A stretch of 64,000 bases of DNA from Raoultibacter timonensis (lineage in GTDB: Bacteria; Actinomycetota; Coriobacteriia; Coriobacteriales; Eggerthellaceae), in contig NZ_LT964679.1 of the NCBI RefSeq assembly GCF_900240215.1, positions 583,970 to 647,969 on the forward strand, given 5' to 3'. The notes beneath the pieces were generated by a model. The model was not told the DNA's origin, searched no databases, and saw nothing but the letters and a program-made list of their open reading frames with translations. Positions 52,091 through 60,237 of this stretch are shown one piece after another. A program made the translations under genes and the position numbers. How positions within the stretch are numbered: the stretch's first letter is position 1; every line of letters begins with the position of its first letter.

Positions 52091-52546
52091 ATGGCAGGCA
52101 ACGAAGCAGGGTGGTATCCCGATCCGTCGGGAGACCCCTCGAAAATGAGGTTTTGGAACGGTGTGCAGTGGACCGACGACTGCACTACCGTGCAGCCCAG
52201 TCAACCGATCACTGCCCAGCCGGGTTCGTACGGCGCTCAGCCCGGCGGACAGTACGGGTACGGGCAGGGGCAAGCGCAGGGGTATTACCAGGGATCCGTA
52301 GTCCAGCCCGCCATGGATAGCAACGACCAGACGTTGAGGATGGTCGCGTTCGTTTTCTGCATTCTGTCTACGGTATCGCTGGGTTGGGCGATTATCCCGC
52401 TCGCATGGATGATACCGATGAGCGTGCATTGTTGGGGAATCTACAAGGGCACCAAGGCCAACACGGCGGCGTTCGGCGTCTGCACGCTGATATTCGTCAA
52501 CCTCGTTGCCGGCATCCTGCTGCTCGTATCCAAAAAAGACGCGTAG
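52091..52546 (+). CDS. DUF2510-domain membrane protein
   Basis: 151 residues from ATG 52091 with GGGAGGACAGC upstream. A DUF2510 module (AGWYPDPSGDPSKMRFWNGV then QWTDDC, residues about 6-31) is followed by a Gln/Gly/Tyr-rich linker (GQYGYGQGQAQGYYQGSV) and two transmembrane helices (about 85-115 and 125-148). DUF2510 is a small Trp-rich domain typical of Actinobacteria, usually attached to membrane proteins; function unknown. It has its own -10 box and is followed by tRNA-Gly. Confidence 0.82.
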   Translation: MAGNEAGWYPDPSGDPSKMRFWNGVQWTDDCTTVQPSQPITAQPGSYGAQPGGQYGYGQGQAQGYYQGSVVQPAMDSNDQTLRMVAFVFCILSTVSLGWAIIPLAWMIPMSVHCWGIYKGTKANTAAFGVCTLIFVNLVAGILLLVSKKDA

Positions 52547-52655
52547 GCAGCGCCCGCCCGCGGTTGGTGTCGGCAAAAGACCACTTTTCAATGCGTTTCG
52601 TTTCGTGTATCATGCATAAGGTTGCTTGATGGGTTCGATGGAACCCGTGCAATAT

Positions 52656-52729
52656 GCGGGTGTGGTTCAATGGTAGAACTCCAGCCTTCCAAGCTGATAA
52701 CGCGGGTTCGATTCCCGTCACCCGCTCCA
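52656..52729 (+). tRNA. tRNA-Gly (anticodon TCC), CCA encoded
   Basis: GCGGGTG pairs with CACCCGC (52719-52725). The anticodon stem-loop CAGC CTTCCAA GCTG gives TCC; the T loop GTTCGATTC is present and CCA is encoded at 52727-52729. It closely matches other bacterial tRNA-Gly(TCC). Confidence 0.96.
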
Positions 52730-52740
52730 TTGAGAGCGCA

Positions 52741-52774
52741 GGCCAGAGCTACAAAGCTCTGGCCTTTTTGCTTT
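52741..52774 (+). terminator. Terminator after tRNA-Gly
   Basis: GGCCAGAGCT (52741-52750), loop ACAA, AGCTCTGGCC (52755-52764), then TTTTTGCTTTT. Confidence 0.9.
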
Positions 52775-52828
52775 TCTGGGCGTCGGTGCATGACTGCGCT
52801 GCAGAGTTGCGGGGGTTTGGATTCGACG

Positions 52829-52869
52829 GCGAAAAGGAAAGCCCGCATTGTGCGGGCTTTCCTTTTCGC
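52829..52869. terminator. Long hairpin terminator of the glutaredoxin gene
   Basis: A 19-bp stem (52829-52847 with 52851-52869) with a 3-base loop. Four A on one side and four T on the other let it work in both directions; on the minus strand it terminates the glutaredoxin gene that stops at 52907. Confidence 0.85.
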
Positions 52870-52906
52870 AACACCTCTCGGATCGATCTCGGCTCTTGCC
52901 GTCCGA

Positions 52907-53149
52907 TCAGCTGACCTGTGTTGCCAGATAGGCGATGATGTCGTCCGACTCGTACATCGCCTTGCCGCCGACAACGAGGCAGGGGACTTGCTTCTTGCCG
53001 CCGACGCACACCAGATCGTTTTGAATGCCGGGCTGAGTGGTGTCGCGCATATCGAGCGTGATGCCCTTCTCATCCATAAAGCGGAGTACTTTCTGGCAGA
53101 ACGGGCAGGTTTTCTTATAGTAAAGTGTATGGTCTTTCAAATACGACAC
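52907..53149 (-). CDS. Glutaredoxin-like protein
   Basis: 80 residues from GTG 53149, chosen because AAGGGAG lies 5 bases upstream; an upstream TTG start (53182) would add 11 residues. YYKKTCPFCQKVLRFMDEKG contains the CPFC dithiol centre, and QVPCLVVGGKAMYESDDIIA is the cis-Pro and GSH/GST-N type segment. It reduces protein disulfides or mixed disulfides in the cytoplasm; the partner reductant is unknown since coriobacteria generally lack glutathione. Confidence 0.87.
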   Translation of the reverse strand: MSYLKDHTLYYKKTCPFCQKVLRFMDEKGITLDMRDTTQPGIQNDLVCVGGKKQVPCLVVGGKAMYESDDIIAYLATQVS

Positions 53150-53365
53150 AGGCGCTCCCTTCGTTCCATCCTTGCATGCCAACCGCAGAAACGGGACAAT
53201 TCACTTTATCTTACTAAAGAGATGAGGTAACGGGGGGATGCGGAGTCTCTTGTTGCCGAGCGGTTGCTTTCCTTACGGGGGGTATTCGCGGATACTCGAA
53301 CCCAACGGAGCGTTTGTTGCGCGAACGTTGGGCGGACTATAGCATGCCTTCCGGAGGTGCATACG

Positions 53366-53953
53366 ATGAACAACGAGAAAACGGGAATCCTGATTCGACG
53401 GCTTCGCAGAGAGCGAAACATGACGCAAAAGCAGGTAGCCGACGCGTTGCATGTGAGCGATCGCGCGGTGTCGAAGTGGGAGCGGGGCTGTGGGCTTCCC
53501 GATGTGTCGCTACTCAGGGGCCTATCGGCCGTTCTCGGTGCGGATATGCAGAGCATTCTATCGGGTGACCTCAATCAAAACGATACCGACGGAGGAAATA
53601 TGAAGCGAATCAAACTTTATCGCTGCGCCTCGTGCGGCAATATCCTGACGAGCACGTCGGATGCCGAACTATCGTGCTGCGGTCGCTTGCTCGAGCCCCT
53701 CGAGGTCCAATCTGCAGCGGGAGAGCATGTGCTGTCTGTCGAGGAAATCGAAGATGAATACTATGTGCAACTCGACCATCCGATGGAAAAGGGCCATCAT
53801 ATCGCATTCGTCGCATGCGCGACCGATGAGCGCATCGTGCTGGTGCGCATGTATCCCGAGCAAGGCGCCCAGGCTCGCTTTCCGCGGATGCCGCGCAGCA
53901 CTTGGTACGCTTGCTGCACCGAGCATGGACTATTTTCGTTTCAGCATATTTAA
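53366..53953 (+). CDS. XRE-family regulator fused to a complete desulfoferrodoxin/superoxide-reductase-like domain
   Basis: 195 residues from ATG 53366 with CCGGAGG upstream. Residues 1-70 are an XRE helix-turn-helix (RRERNMTQKQVADALHVSDR, then VSKWERGCGLPDVSLLRGL). Residues 80-195 form a desulfoferrodoxin-like unit. The desulforedoxin centre is Cys87-x2-Cys90 and Cys104-Cys105. The superoxide-reductase centre has the ligand set His121, His138 (HPM), His144, Cys184 and His187 (C-x2-HG). All nine metal ligands appear conserved, so iron binding and redox sensing at a promoter are likely (inference). Its target genes are not evident. The gene stands alone. Confidence 0.85.
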   Translation: MNNEKTGILIRRLRRERNMTQKQVADALHVSDRAVSKWERGCGLPDVSLLRGLSAVLGADMQSILSGDLNQNDTDGGNMKRIKLYRCASCGNILTSTSDAELSCCGRLLEPLEVQSAAGEHVLSVEEIEDEYYVQLDHPMEKGHHIAFVACATDERIVLVRMYPEQGAQARFPRMPRSTWYACCTEHGLFSFQHI

Positions 53954-54256
53954 ATGTTCGGATATGCATGAGATGGCATAGATGCGGCAATGTATGCATT
54001 CTTTATTTGGAACGTGGAAGAAAACGTGCGTTTTGGCGCTATTCGGACTGATTTGCGGGAACTTACGATATGTCTTCAATGACTAGAATATCAAAAAAAA
54101 GTATGATAAAATATAAAATTTTTTCCTAACGATTGCCTTCTAGGTCACACGACGGAGCGTCAACGACTCCCAAAGATTCTACGCCCCTCGCTTCGGCTTC
54201 ATCGGACGCCGCGGGAAAAGTTGCGGTATAATACCTACGCACGCCAGTGCCGCAAT
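53954..54256. other. A+T-rich gap before tRNA-Arg
   Basis: A 303-base stretch whose centre is very A+T rich (54083-54125). The only signal is TATAAT at 54227-54232, the likely -10 for the tRNA. No gene is seen. Confidence 0.5.
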
Positions 54257-54333
54257 GCGCTCGTAGCTCAGCTGGATAGAGCAGTGGACTTCTAATCCGA
54301 AGGTCGCAGGTTCGAATCCTGCCGGGCGCACCA
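54257..54333 (+). tRNA. tRNA-Arg (anticodon TCT), CCA encoded
   Basis: GCGCTCG pairs with CGGGCGC (54323-54329, one G-U). The anticodon stem-loop GGACTTCTAATCC gives TCT; T loop GTTCGAATC present; CCA at 54331-54333. Confidence 0.97.
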
Positions 54334-54342
54334 CGTTAATGC

Positions 54343-54375
54343 AGCGGGTCGACTTCACGGTCGACCCGCTTTTTC
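54343..54375 (+). terminator. Terminator after tRNA-Arg
   Basis: AGCGGGTCGAC (54343-54353) pairs with GTCGACCCGCT (54360-54370), followed by TTTT. Confidence 0.9.
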
Positions 54376-54385
54376 ATTCTGCGGC

Positions 54386-54460
54386 TTACCGTGGGTGGTT
54401 CCGAATAGGTGAATGATGGTAAAACAGGGTAATGACAAGGACAAACAAATAAGTCAGCAT
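54386..54460 (-). CDS. Candidate 24-residue hydrophobic small protein
   Basis: From ATG 54460 the minus strand reads MLTYLFVLVITLFYHHSPIR and four more residues. GAGGAGG lies 8 bases before the ATG, one of the best ribosome sites in the window, and the first 14 residues are a membrane helix. It could be a small membrane protein or leader peptide. The evidence is only the ribosome site plus hydrophobicity. Confidence 0.4.
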   Translation of the reverse strand: MLTYLFVLVITLFYHHSPIRNHPR

Positions 54461-54942
54461 TGTCTTTCCTCCTCGCTTCCCGCAGTGAGCCAGAGTGGTT
54501 TTTCGTTGGCGGCACGCATGCGCCGCACGGCGGTCGAGGCGGTTTCGCACGTGTACGGAAGCGCCTTGGATTGCGCATGCTCCGAGGAGGTGAAAATCAT
54601 TTTGCATCTTTGGCATTCTTTATGCACTCGTATTCATAAAGAGCTTGAGCGTCGAAGTCCCTTTCACACGGGAGGAGGGACTCGGGTTGGTTTCTTACCA
54701 CTATTTCGCTTTACTGCGATGGAGCAAAACAAGGCAAGGATCTGAAAAGAAAACGTTTTGTCAATAACCGTTTACCGCTTAAAAACTACCGTTCGCCAAT
54801 CCTTTATTTCAGTTCGGTACTACCTGTTGCTTTTTCTTTTCCCGCATGAGATTTTGGCCGTGTCATGCGGTTGTGCTCAAAATATGAAGCAAAACCGAAA
54901 GTAAGAAACGTAAAGAATGCATAAAAGAAAAGGAGGGTTGCC
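54461..54942. promoter_or_regulatory. Upstream region of the arginine deiminase operon
   Basis: Besides the small frame there is a palindrome TCTTTATG ... CATAAAGA (54616-54641). Its core matches the ArgR box TGAATWWWWATTCA at 10 of 14 positions. Further on lie an AGTCCCT/AGGGACT hairpin (about 54655-54684) and the palindrome AAAACGTTTT (about 54751). No convincing longer gene. Confidence 0.4.
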
Positions 54943-56160
54943 ATGGCTGGTGTAAACGTCAAAAGTGAAATCAAGCCTTTGAAAAAAGTCTTGCTTCACC
55001 GACCGGGTAAAGAGTTGCTGAACCTCACACCAAACACGCTCGAAGAGCTTCTGTTCGACGACATTCCGTTTTTGAAGGTCGCCCAGGAAGAGCACGACGC
55101 GTTCGCCCAGATTCTTCGCGACAACGGCGTAGAAGTCGTGTATCTCGAAGATCTTATGGCGGAAGTGCTCGACCAGAAGCCCGAGTTGCGTGAACAGTTC
55201 CTGAAGCAGTTCATCGAGGAGGCTGGCATCCGCACCGATCGGTACCAGAAGATCATCTTCGATTACCTCAACGATAACTACAAGGACAGCAAAGAACTGG
55301 TTATGAAGACGATGGAGGGCATCAACCTCACCGAGCTTCACACCGACAAGAGCAACTCCCTCGTCGACCTGGTGAGCGAAGCGTCCAAGATGGTCGTCGC
55401 TCCCATGCCGAACCTCTACTTCACCCGCGACCCGTTCGCCATGATCGGCAACGGCGTCAGCATCAACAGGATGTACTCGGTCACGCGTAACCGCGAGACT
55501 ATCTACGGCGAGTACATCTTCAAGTACCATCCGGATTTCGAAGGAACTCCCGAGTACTACAGCCGCTACAACACCTTCCACATCGAAGGCGGCGATATCC
55601 TCAACATCAACGACAAGGTTCTCGCTATCGGTATCTCCCAGCGCACCGAGCCCGATGCGATCGACGCCATCGCCAAGAACATCTTCGAGTCGGATTCTCC
55701 GATCAAGACGATCCTGGCCTTCAATATCCCGAACTCCCGTGCGTTCATGCATCTCGATACGGTCTTCACCCAGATCGACTACGACAAGTTCACCGTTCAT
55801 CCGGGCATCCTCGGGCCGCTGACCGTGTTCGAGATCACCCCCGACGATAACGGCGGCATCAAAGTCAAGGAGATGCACGACACGCTGGAAGAGATTCTCG
55901 AAGCGTACATCGGCAACCCCGTCGAGCTCATTCCCTGCGGAGGCGGCGACCGTATCGCTGCCGAGCGCGAGCAGTGGAACGACGGCTCGAACACGCTCTG
56001 CATCGCTCCCGGTACCATCGTGGTCTACGAGCGCAACGACGTCACCAATGCCGTGCTCAAGGAGAAGGGCCTCAACGTTTTGGAGATGCCCTCCGCCGAG
56101 CTTTCGCGAGGCCGTGGCGGCCCGCGCTGCATGAGCATGCCCATCTGGCGCGAGGACTAG
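54943..56160 (+). CDS. arcA: Arginine deiminase
   Basis: 405 residues, normal length. EIKPLKKVLLHRPGKELLNL, FTRDPFAMIGNGVSINRM, HIEGGDILNINDKVLAIGIS, HLDTVFTQID and the terminal RGRGGPRCMSMPIWRED mark the family; Cys396 is the nucleophile with the catalytic His and Asp in the HLDTVF and EGGD segments. It hydrolyses arginine to citrulline and ammonia in the cytoplasm, the first step of fermentative ATP gain. AAGGAGGG lies at the right distance. Co-transcribed with arcB, arcC and the antiporter gene; a strong hairpin lies in the arcA-arcB gap. Confidence 0.98.
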   Translation: MAGVNVKSEIKPLKKVLLHRPGKELLNLTPNTLEELLFDDIPFLKVAQEEHDAFAQILRDNGVEVVYLEDLMAEVLDQKPELREQFLKQFIEEAGIRTDRYQKIIFDYLNDNYKDSKELVMKTMEGINLTELHTDKSNSLVDLVSEASKMVVAPMPNLYFTRDPFAMIGNGVSINRMYSVTRNRETIYGEYIFKYHPDFEGTPEYYSRYNTFHIEGGDILNINDKVLAIGISQRTEPDAIDAIAKNIFESDSPIKTILAFNIPNSRAFMHLDTVFTQIDYDKFTVHPGILGPLTVFEITPDDNGGIKVKEMHDTLEEILEAYIGNPVELIPCGGGDRIAAEREQWNDGSNTLCIAPGTIVVYERNDVTNAVLKEKGLNVLEMPSAELSRGRGGPRCMSMPIWRED

Positions 56161-56184
56161 CTCCTCATCTGGTTTACACCCTGT

Positions 56185-56211
56185 CGGCCCCCAGCCTTGC
56201 GGCGGGGGCCG
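56185..56211 (+). promoter_or_regulatory. Strong hairpin between arcA and arcB
   Basis: CGGCCCCC (56185-56192) pairs with GGGGGCCG (56204-56211); inner GCC/GGC pairs extend the stem. No T-tract, so it probably protects or attenuates the mRNA. Confidence 0.6.
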
Positions 56212-56287
56212 GTCGAGGCGAGGCGGATATAACTTGGCACCGCCTGTTTCAAGACAAATGTATATGCGCTATCGAAAGGAATGAGCA

Positions 56288-57283
56288 ATGCCTACTAGTT
56301 TGATCGGACGTAACTTTTTGAAGCTGCTGGATTTCACGCCCGACGAGATCCGCTACCTCATCAAGCTGTCCAAAGAGTTTAAGAACCTGAAATTGACGGG
56401 CACCCCCCATCGTTATCTCGAAGGCAAGAACATCGTTCTTCTCTTCGAGAAAACCTCTACCCGTACCCGCTGCTCGTTCGAGGTCGCAGGCATGGACCTC
56501 GGCATGGGCGTCACCTATCTCGATCCCGGCAGCTCCCAGATGGGCAAGAAGGAGTCCATCGAGGATACCGCCCGCGTGCTCGGCCGCATGTACGACGGCA
56601 TCGAGTACCGCGGCTACGATCAGTCGATTGTCGAGGATCTCGCTGCCAACGCCGGCGTGCCGGTGTGGAACGGCCTTACCACCGAGTTCCATCCCACCCA
56701 GATGATCGCCGACATGCTCACCGTGGAAGAGAATTTCCCCATGGGCATCAAGGGACTCAAGTTCGTATTCATGGGCGACGCCGAGAACAACGTGGCGAAT
56801 TCGCTCATGGTCGTGTGCGCCAAGCTCGGCCTGCACTTCGTCGCCTGCGGTCCGAAGGAGCGCATGCCGAAGGCCGAACTGGTCGAGCAGTGCAAGCAGG
56901 TTGCCGCCGAGACCGGCGCCACCATCACGCTGACCGAGGATGTCAAGGAAGCCTGCACGGGCGCCCATGTCATCTACACCGACATCTGGGTTTCCATGGG
57001 CGAGCCGGCCGAGCTTTGGGCCGAGCGCATCAAGCTCCTCGAGCCGTATCGCGTGACCACCGAGGTCATGGGCATGGCCGCCGATGATGCCATCTTCATG
57101 CACTGCCTGCCTTCGTTCCACGACACCAAGACCACCATCGGTGCCGATATCGCCGAGAAGTTCGGCGTGACGGAGATGGAAGTCGAGGACGCGGTCTTCG
57201 AGTCCCATCAGTCCAAGGTGTTCGACGAAGCCGAGAACCGCATGCACACCATCAAGGCCGTCATGTACGCGACCCTTTCGTAA
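56288..57283 (+). CDS. arcB: Ornithine carbamoyltransferase (catabolic)
   Basis: 331 residues. EKTSTRTRCSFEVA is the carbamoyl-phosphate site, FHPTQMIADMLTV contains HPTQ, and MHCLPSFHDTKT with HCLP is the ornithine site; all are in the expected order. In this operon it works backwards, phosphorolysing citrulline to ornithine and carbamoyl phosphate. ATG 56288 has GGAATGAGC nearby. arcC starts 16 bases after its stop, so they are translated from one message. Confidence 0.97.
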   Translation: MPTSLIGRNFLKLLDFTPDEIRYLIKLSKEFKNLKLTGTPHRYLEGKNIVLLFEKTSTRTRCSFEVAGMDLGMGVTYLDPGSSQMGKKESIEDTARVLGRMYDGIEYRGYDQSIVEDLAANAGVPVWNGLTTEFHPTQMIADMLTVEENFPMGIKGLKFVFMGDAENNVANSLMVVCAKLGLHFVACGPKERMPKAELVEQCKQVAAETGATITLTEDVKEACTGAHVIYTDIWVSMGEPAELWAERIKLLEPYRVTTEVMGMAADDAIFMHCLPSFHDTKTTIGADIAEKFGVTEMEVEDAVFESHQSKVFDEAENRMHTIKAVMYATLS

Positions 57284-57299
57284 GCGGAAGGAGACCGTT

Positions 57300-58253
57300 A
57301 TGGCTTATCAGAAAGGCGAAGGCAAGTCCGTGGTCATCGCGCTGGGCGGAAACGCCCTGGGCGACTCCCCGCAGGAGCAGCTCGAGCTCGTGAAGAACAC
57401 CGCGGAGCACATCGTGGACATGGTCGCCGAGGGCATCAACGTCGTGGTCTCCCACGGCAACGGCCCGCAGGTCGGCATGATCAACAACGCGTTCGACTAC
57501 GCGTCGACCCACGACGGCAAGACGCCCGCCATGCCCTTCCCCGAGTGCGGCGCCATGAGCCAGGGCTACATCGGCTACCAGCTCTCCCAGGCGATCCTCA
57601 ACGAGATGAAGCGCCGCGGCATCATGCGCTCGACGGCCTGCGTCGTCACGCAGACGGTCGTCTACCCCGAGGACCCGGCGTTCGACAACCCCACCAAGCC
57701 CGTGGGCGCCTTCCTCACCGAGGAGGAGGCCAAGAGGCGCGCCGAGGAGACCGGCTACACCTACAGGGAGGACTCCGGGCGCGGCTGGCGCCAGGTGGTC
57801 CCCTCGCCGAAGCCCCAGCGCATCGTCGAGTTCGACGCCATCAAGGACCTCATGGACGACGGCTACATCGTCGTGTCCACGGGCGGCGGCGGGGTCCCCG
57901 TGATCGAGCGGGACGACTCCTACCGCGGCGTGCCGGCGGTCATCGACAAGGACCGCTCGAGCGCCAAGCTCGCCGCGGACTTCCGCGCCGACATGCTCGT
58001 GATCCTCACGGCGGTCGAGAAGGTGGCCATCAACTTCAACACGCCCGAGCAGGAGGAGATCGACTCCATGACGGTGGCCGAGGCGAGGAAGTACATCGCC
58101 GAGGGCCAGTTCGCCCCCGGCTCGATGCTGCCGAAGGTCGAGGCCTGCATCGAGTTCGTGGAGGCCCATCCCGAGGGCCGCGCGCTCATCACGTCCCTCG
58201 AGTGCGCCGCCAAGGGCCTCAAGGGCGAGACGGGAACCGTCATCACCAAGTAG
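57300..58253 (+). CDS. arcC: Carbamate kinase
   Basis: 317 residues. VVIALGGNALGDSPQEQLEL, VSHGNGPQVG, GGGGVPVIERDDSYRGVPAV, VIDKDRSSAKLAADFRADML and ILTAVEKVAINFNTPEQEEI belong to the carbamate/amino-acid kinase fold. It transfers phosphate from carbamoyl phosphate to ADP, giving the ATP of the pathway. The codon usage is distinct: almost every third position is G or C and AGG is common for Arg, unlike arcA, arcB and the antiporter. This may reflect replacement from another lineage or very strong codon bias. Confidence 0.97.
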   Translation: MAYQKGEGKSVVIALGGNALGDSPQEQLELVKNTAEHIVDMVAEGINVVVSHGNGPQVGMINNAFDYASTHDGKTPAMPFPECGAMSQGYIGYQLSQAILNEMKRRGIMRSTACVVTQTVVYPEDPAFDNPTKPVGAFLTEEEAKRRAEETGYTYREDSGRGWRQVVPSPKPQRIVEFDAIKDLMDDGYIVVSTGGGGVPVIERDDSYRGVPAVIDKDRSSAKLAADFRADMLVILTAVEKVAINFNTPEQEEIDSMTVAEARKYIAEGQFAPGSMLPKVEACIEFVEAHPEGRALITSLECAAKGLKGETGTVITK

Positions 58254-58279
58254 TTTTGCAGCAAAGGGGTGCTTTACCG

Positions 58280-58324
58280 GGCGGACGGAGCCTGGACCGT
58301 AGAGAGCCTTAGGCTCGGTCCGCC
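58280..58324 (+). promoter_or_regulatory. Long hairpin between arcC and the antiporter gene
   Basis: GGCGGACGGAGCC (58280-58292) pairs with GGCTCGGTCCGCC (58312-58324) with one central mismatch. Without a T-tract it is not a classical terminator; mRNA processing or stability control is possible. Confidence 0.6.
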
Positions 58325-58375
58325 TGCAATTTCTCGTTCACCGTAAACAACGATCCCTACTAAAAAGGAGGGGCT

Positions 58376-59974
58376 ATGGCCGAGAAAGTTAAAGACAAGA
58401 GCAAGAAGAAGCGATCAATCAGTTCGTTTACTATTCTGCTCATCATGCTTATCGTGCTTGCCGTCATCACGGTTGTGATGTCGTTCGCAGGCGTCGAGGG
58501 CGTGGAAGGTGCGACGATCGCCAACGTGGCAACCGCACCGGTTAAGGGCTTCACCGACGCATTGCCGGTTTGCCTGTTCGTTTTGATCCTCGGTGGATTC
58601 TTGGGAATCATCACCGAAACCGGAGCGCTTGACGCGGGCATCGCCGCGCTGGTCAAGAAGCTCAAGGGCAACGAACTCATTCTGATTCCCATTCTCATGT
58701 TCATCTTCTCCATCGGCGGCACGACGTACGGCATGTGCGAGGAAACCGTACCGTTCTACCTGCTGCTGGCTGCGACAATGGTCGCCGCGGGCTTTGACAG
58801 CGTTGTCGGCGCGGCAACCGTTCTGCTCGGTGCTGGCTGCGGCGTGCTCGGTTCGACGGTCAACCCGTTTGCCGTGGGCGCTGCGGTCGACTCGCTCTCC
58901 GGTACGGGCATCGCGATCAACCAGGGTACGATCATCCTTCTCGGTGTCGTTCTTTGGCTCGTCACGCTGGCCATCTCCATCGTGTTCGTCATGCGCTACG
59001 CGAAGAAGGTCAAGGCGAACAAAGGCTCGACCATCATGTCTTTGCAAGAGCAGGAGACCATGAAGGAGGAGTTCGGCGAGGCGCAGCAGGAAGCCTTGGA
59101 CGCCGAGGCGAACCCCAGCCGCAAGCTCATGACCGGCCGTCAGAAGGGCGCTCTCATCGTGTTCGCCTTTACGTTCGTCGTTATGATCGTCGGCTTCATT
59201 CCGTGGGGCGACTTCAACATCAACGTGTTCGATGCCGGTGCGGCTTCCGAAGAGGTTGTAACGCCCGTTACCGGCGAGGAGATCGTCGCTTCGTGGGACG
59301 ATGCGCAGGTCGGCGGAGCGCTTGAAATTCCCGAAGGAGTCGAAGGTACGGTTACCGAAGACGTTGCGATTTCCGACGGATGGTCTTCGTTCCTTACGGG
59401 CGTGCCGCTGGGCGGATGGTACTTCGACGAGGCGTCTACGTGGTTCCTCATCATGGCGATCGTCATCGGCGTTGTCGGCGGGTTGTCCGAAAGCCGCTTC
59501 GTCAAGGCCTTCATCAACGGCGCTGCCGATATGATGAGCGTCGTGCTCATCATCGCGCTCGCACGTTCGATCACCGTCCTTATGGGCGAAACCGGTCTGG
59601 ACATGTGGATTCTCGAGAACGCCGCTGCGGCCCTTGCGGGAATGTCGGCGATCATATTTGCCCCGCTGTCGTTTTTGCTCTACGTGGTGCTGTCGTTCCT
59701 CATCCCGTCCTCTTCGGGCATGGCGACGGTGTCCATGCCGATCATGGGTCCCTTGGCGAACAACCTCGGGTTCTCGCCTGACGTCATGATCATGATCTTC
59801 AGCGCCGGCAACGGTCTCGTGAACCTGTTCACTCCGACGAGCGGTGCCATCATGGGCGGTCTTGCGCTCGCGAAGGTGGAGTACTCCACGTGGTTGAAGT
59901 TCGGTGCAAAGCTGTTCATCATCCTCGGCGTCGTCTGCATGGTTATCCTTACGGCGGCAATGCTGATCTTGTGA
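58376..59974 (+). CDS. YfcC-family arginine/ornithine antiporter (candidate ArcD)
   Basis: 532 residues, about twelve to thirteen helices. FTILLIMLIVLAVITVVMSF, GGTTYGMCEETVPFYLLLAA and SFLIPSSSGMATVSMPIMGP with SAGNGLVNLFTPTSGAIMGG are typical of the YfcC / C4-dicarboxylate anaerobic carrier superfamily, which replaces the APC-type ArcD in several arc operons. A soluble insert of about 60 residues lies in the middle (FDAGAASEEVVTPVTG onward). From position, its job is to exchange ornithine for arginine across the membrane. Preceded by AAAAAGGAGGGGC. Confidence 0.88.
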   Translation: MAEKVKDKSKKKRSISSFTILLIMLIVLAVITVVMSFAGVEGVEGATIANVATAPVKGFTDALPVCLFVLILGGFLGIITETGALDAGIAALVKKLKGNELILIPILMFIFSIGGTTYGMCEETVPFYLLLAATMVAAGFDSVVGAATVLLGAGCGVLGSTVNPFAVGAAVDSLSGTGIAINQGTIILLGVVLWLVTLAISIVFVMRYAKKVKANKGSTIMSLQEQETMKEEFGEAQQEALDAEANPSRKLMTGRQKGALIVFAFTFVVMIVGFIPWGDFNINVFDAGAASEEVVTPVTGEEIVASWDDAQVGGALEIPEGVEGTVTEDVAISDGWSSFLTGVPLGGWYFDEASTWFLIMAIVIGVVGGLSESRFVKAFINGAADMMSVVLIIALARSITVLMGETGLDMWILENAAAALAGMSAIIFAPLSFLLYVVLSFLIPSSSGMATVSMPIMGPLANNLGFSPDVMIMIFSAGNGLVNLFTPTSGAIMGGLALAKVEYSTWLKFGAKLFIILGVVCMVILTAAMLIL

Positions 59975-60010
59975 TAGTGCTTTAACACACTGTTTACGCG
60001 AAACGAGAGG

Positions 60011-60040
60011 GATCCCCCGCAAGTGCGGGGGATCTTTTTT
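60011..60040 (+). terminator. Terminator of the arginine deiminase operon
   Basis: GATCCCCCGC (60011-60020), loop AAGT, GCGGGGGATC (60025-60034), then six T. Confidence 0.95.
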
Positions 60041-60190
60041 ACGCCGAGGGAGCCGGCGCTTCCGATCCGAAAGACGTTGGACGGGCTTGACGGGAGCCGA
60101 CGGCCTCTCGTGCGCATCCTTCGCCACGTGTGATCGGTTTAGTCGATGACCCATCTGTTTTTCGAAAAACTACCCGCTGCGAGAGCCACG

Positions 60191-60196
60191 TATAAT
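60191..60196 (+). promoter_or_regulatory. -10 box of the second molybdoenzyme operon
   Basis: TATAAT (60191-60196) precedes the palindrome GATACGTATC (60214-60223), which could be an operator for the downstream LysR protein; start at 60238 has GAGGAG upstream. Confidence 0.5.
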
Positions 60197-60237
60197 CAAG
60201 GTAACGTTGGTCGATACGTATCACGTGAGGAGTTGTT

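Noticed and set aside
57545-58312. Alternative frames inside arcC
   Set aside because: They come from the extreme third-position GC of arcC and have no protein character.
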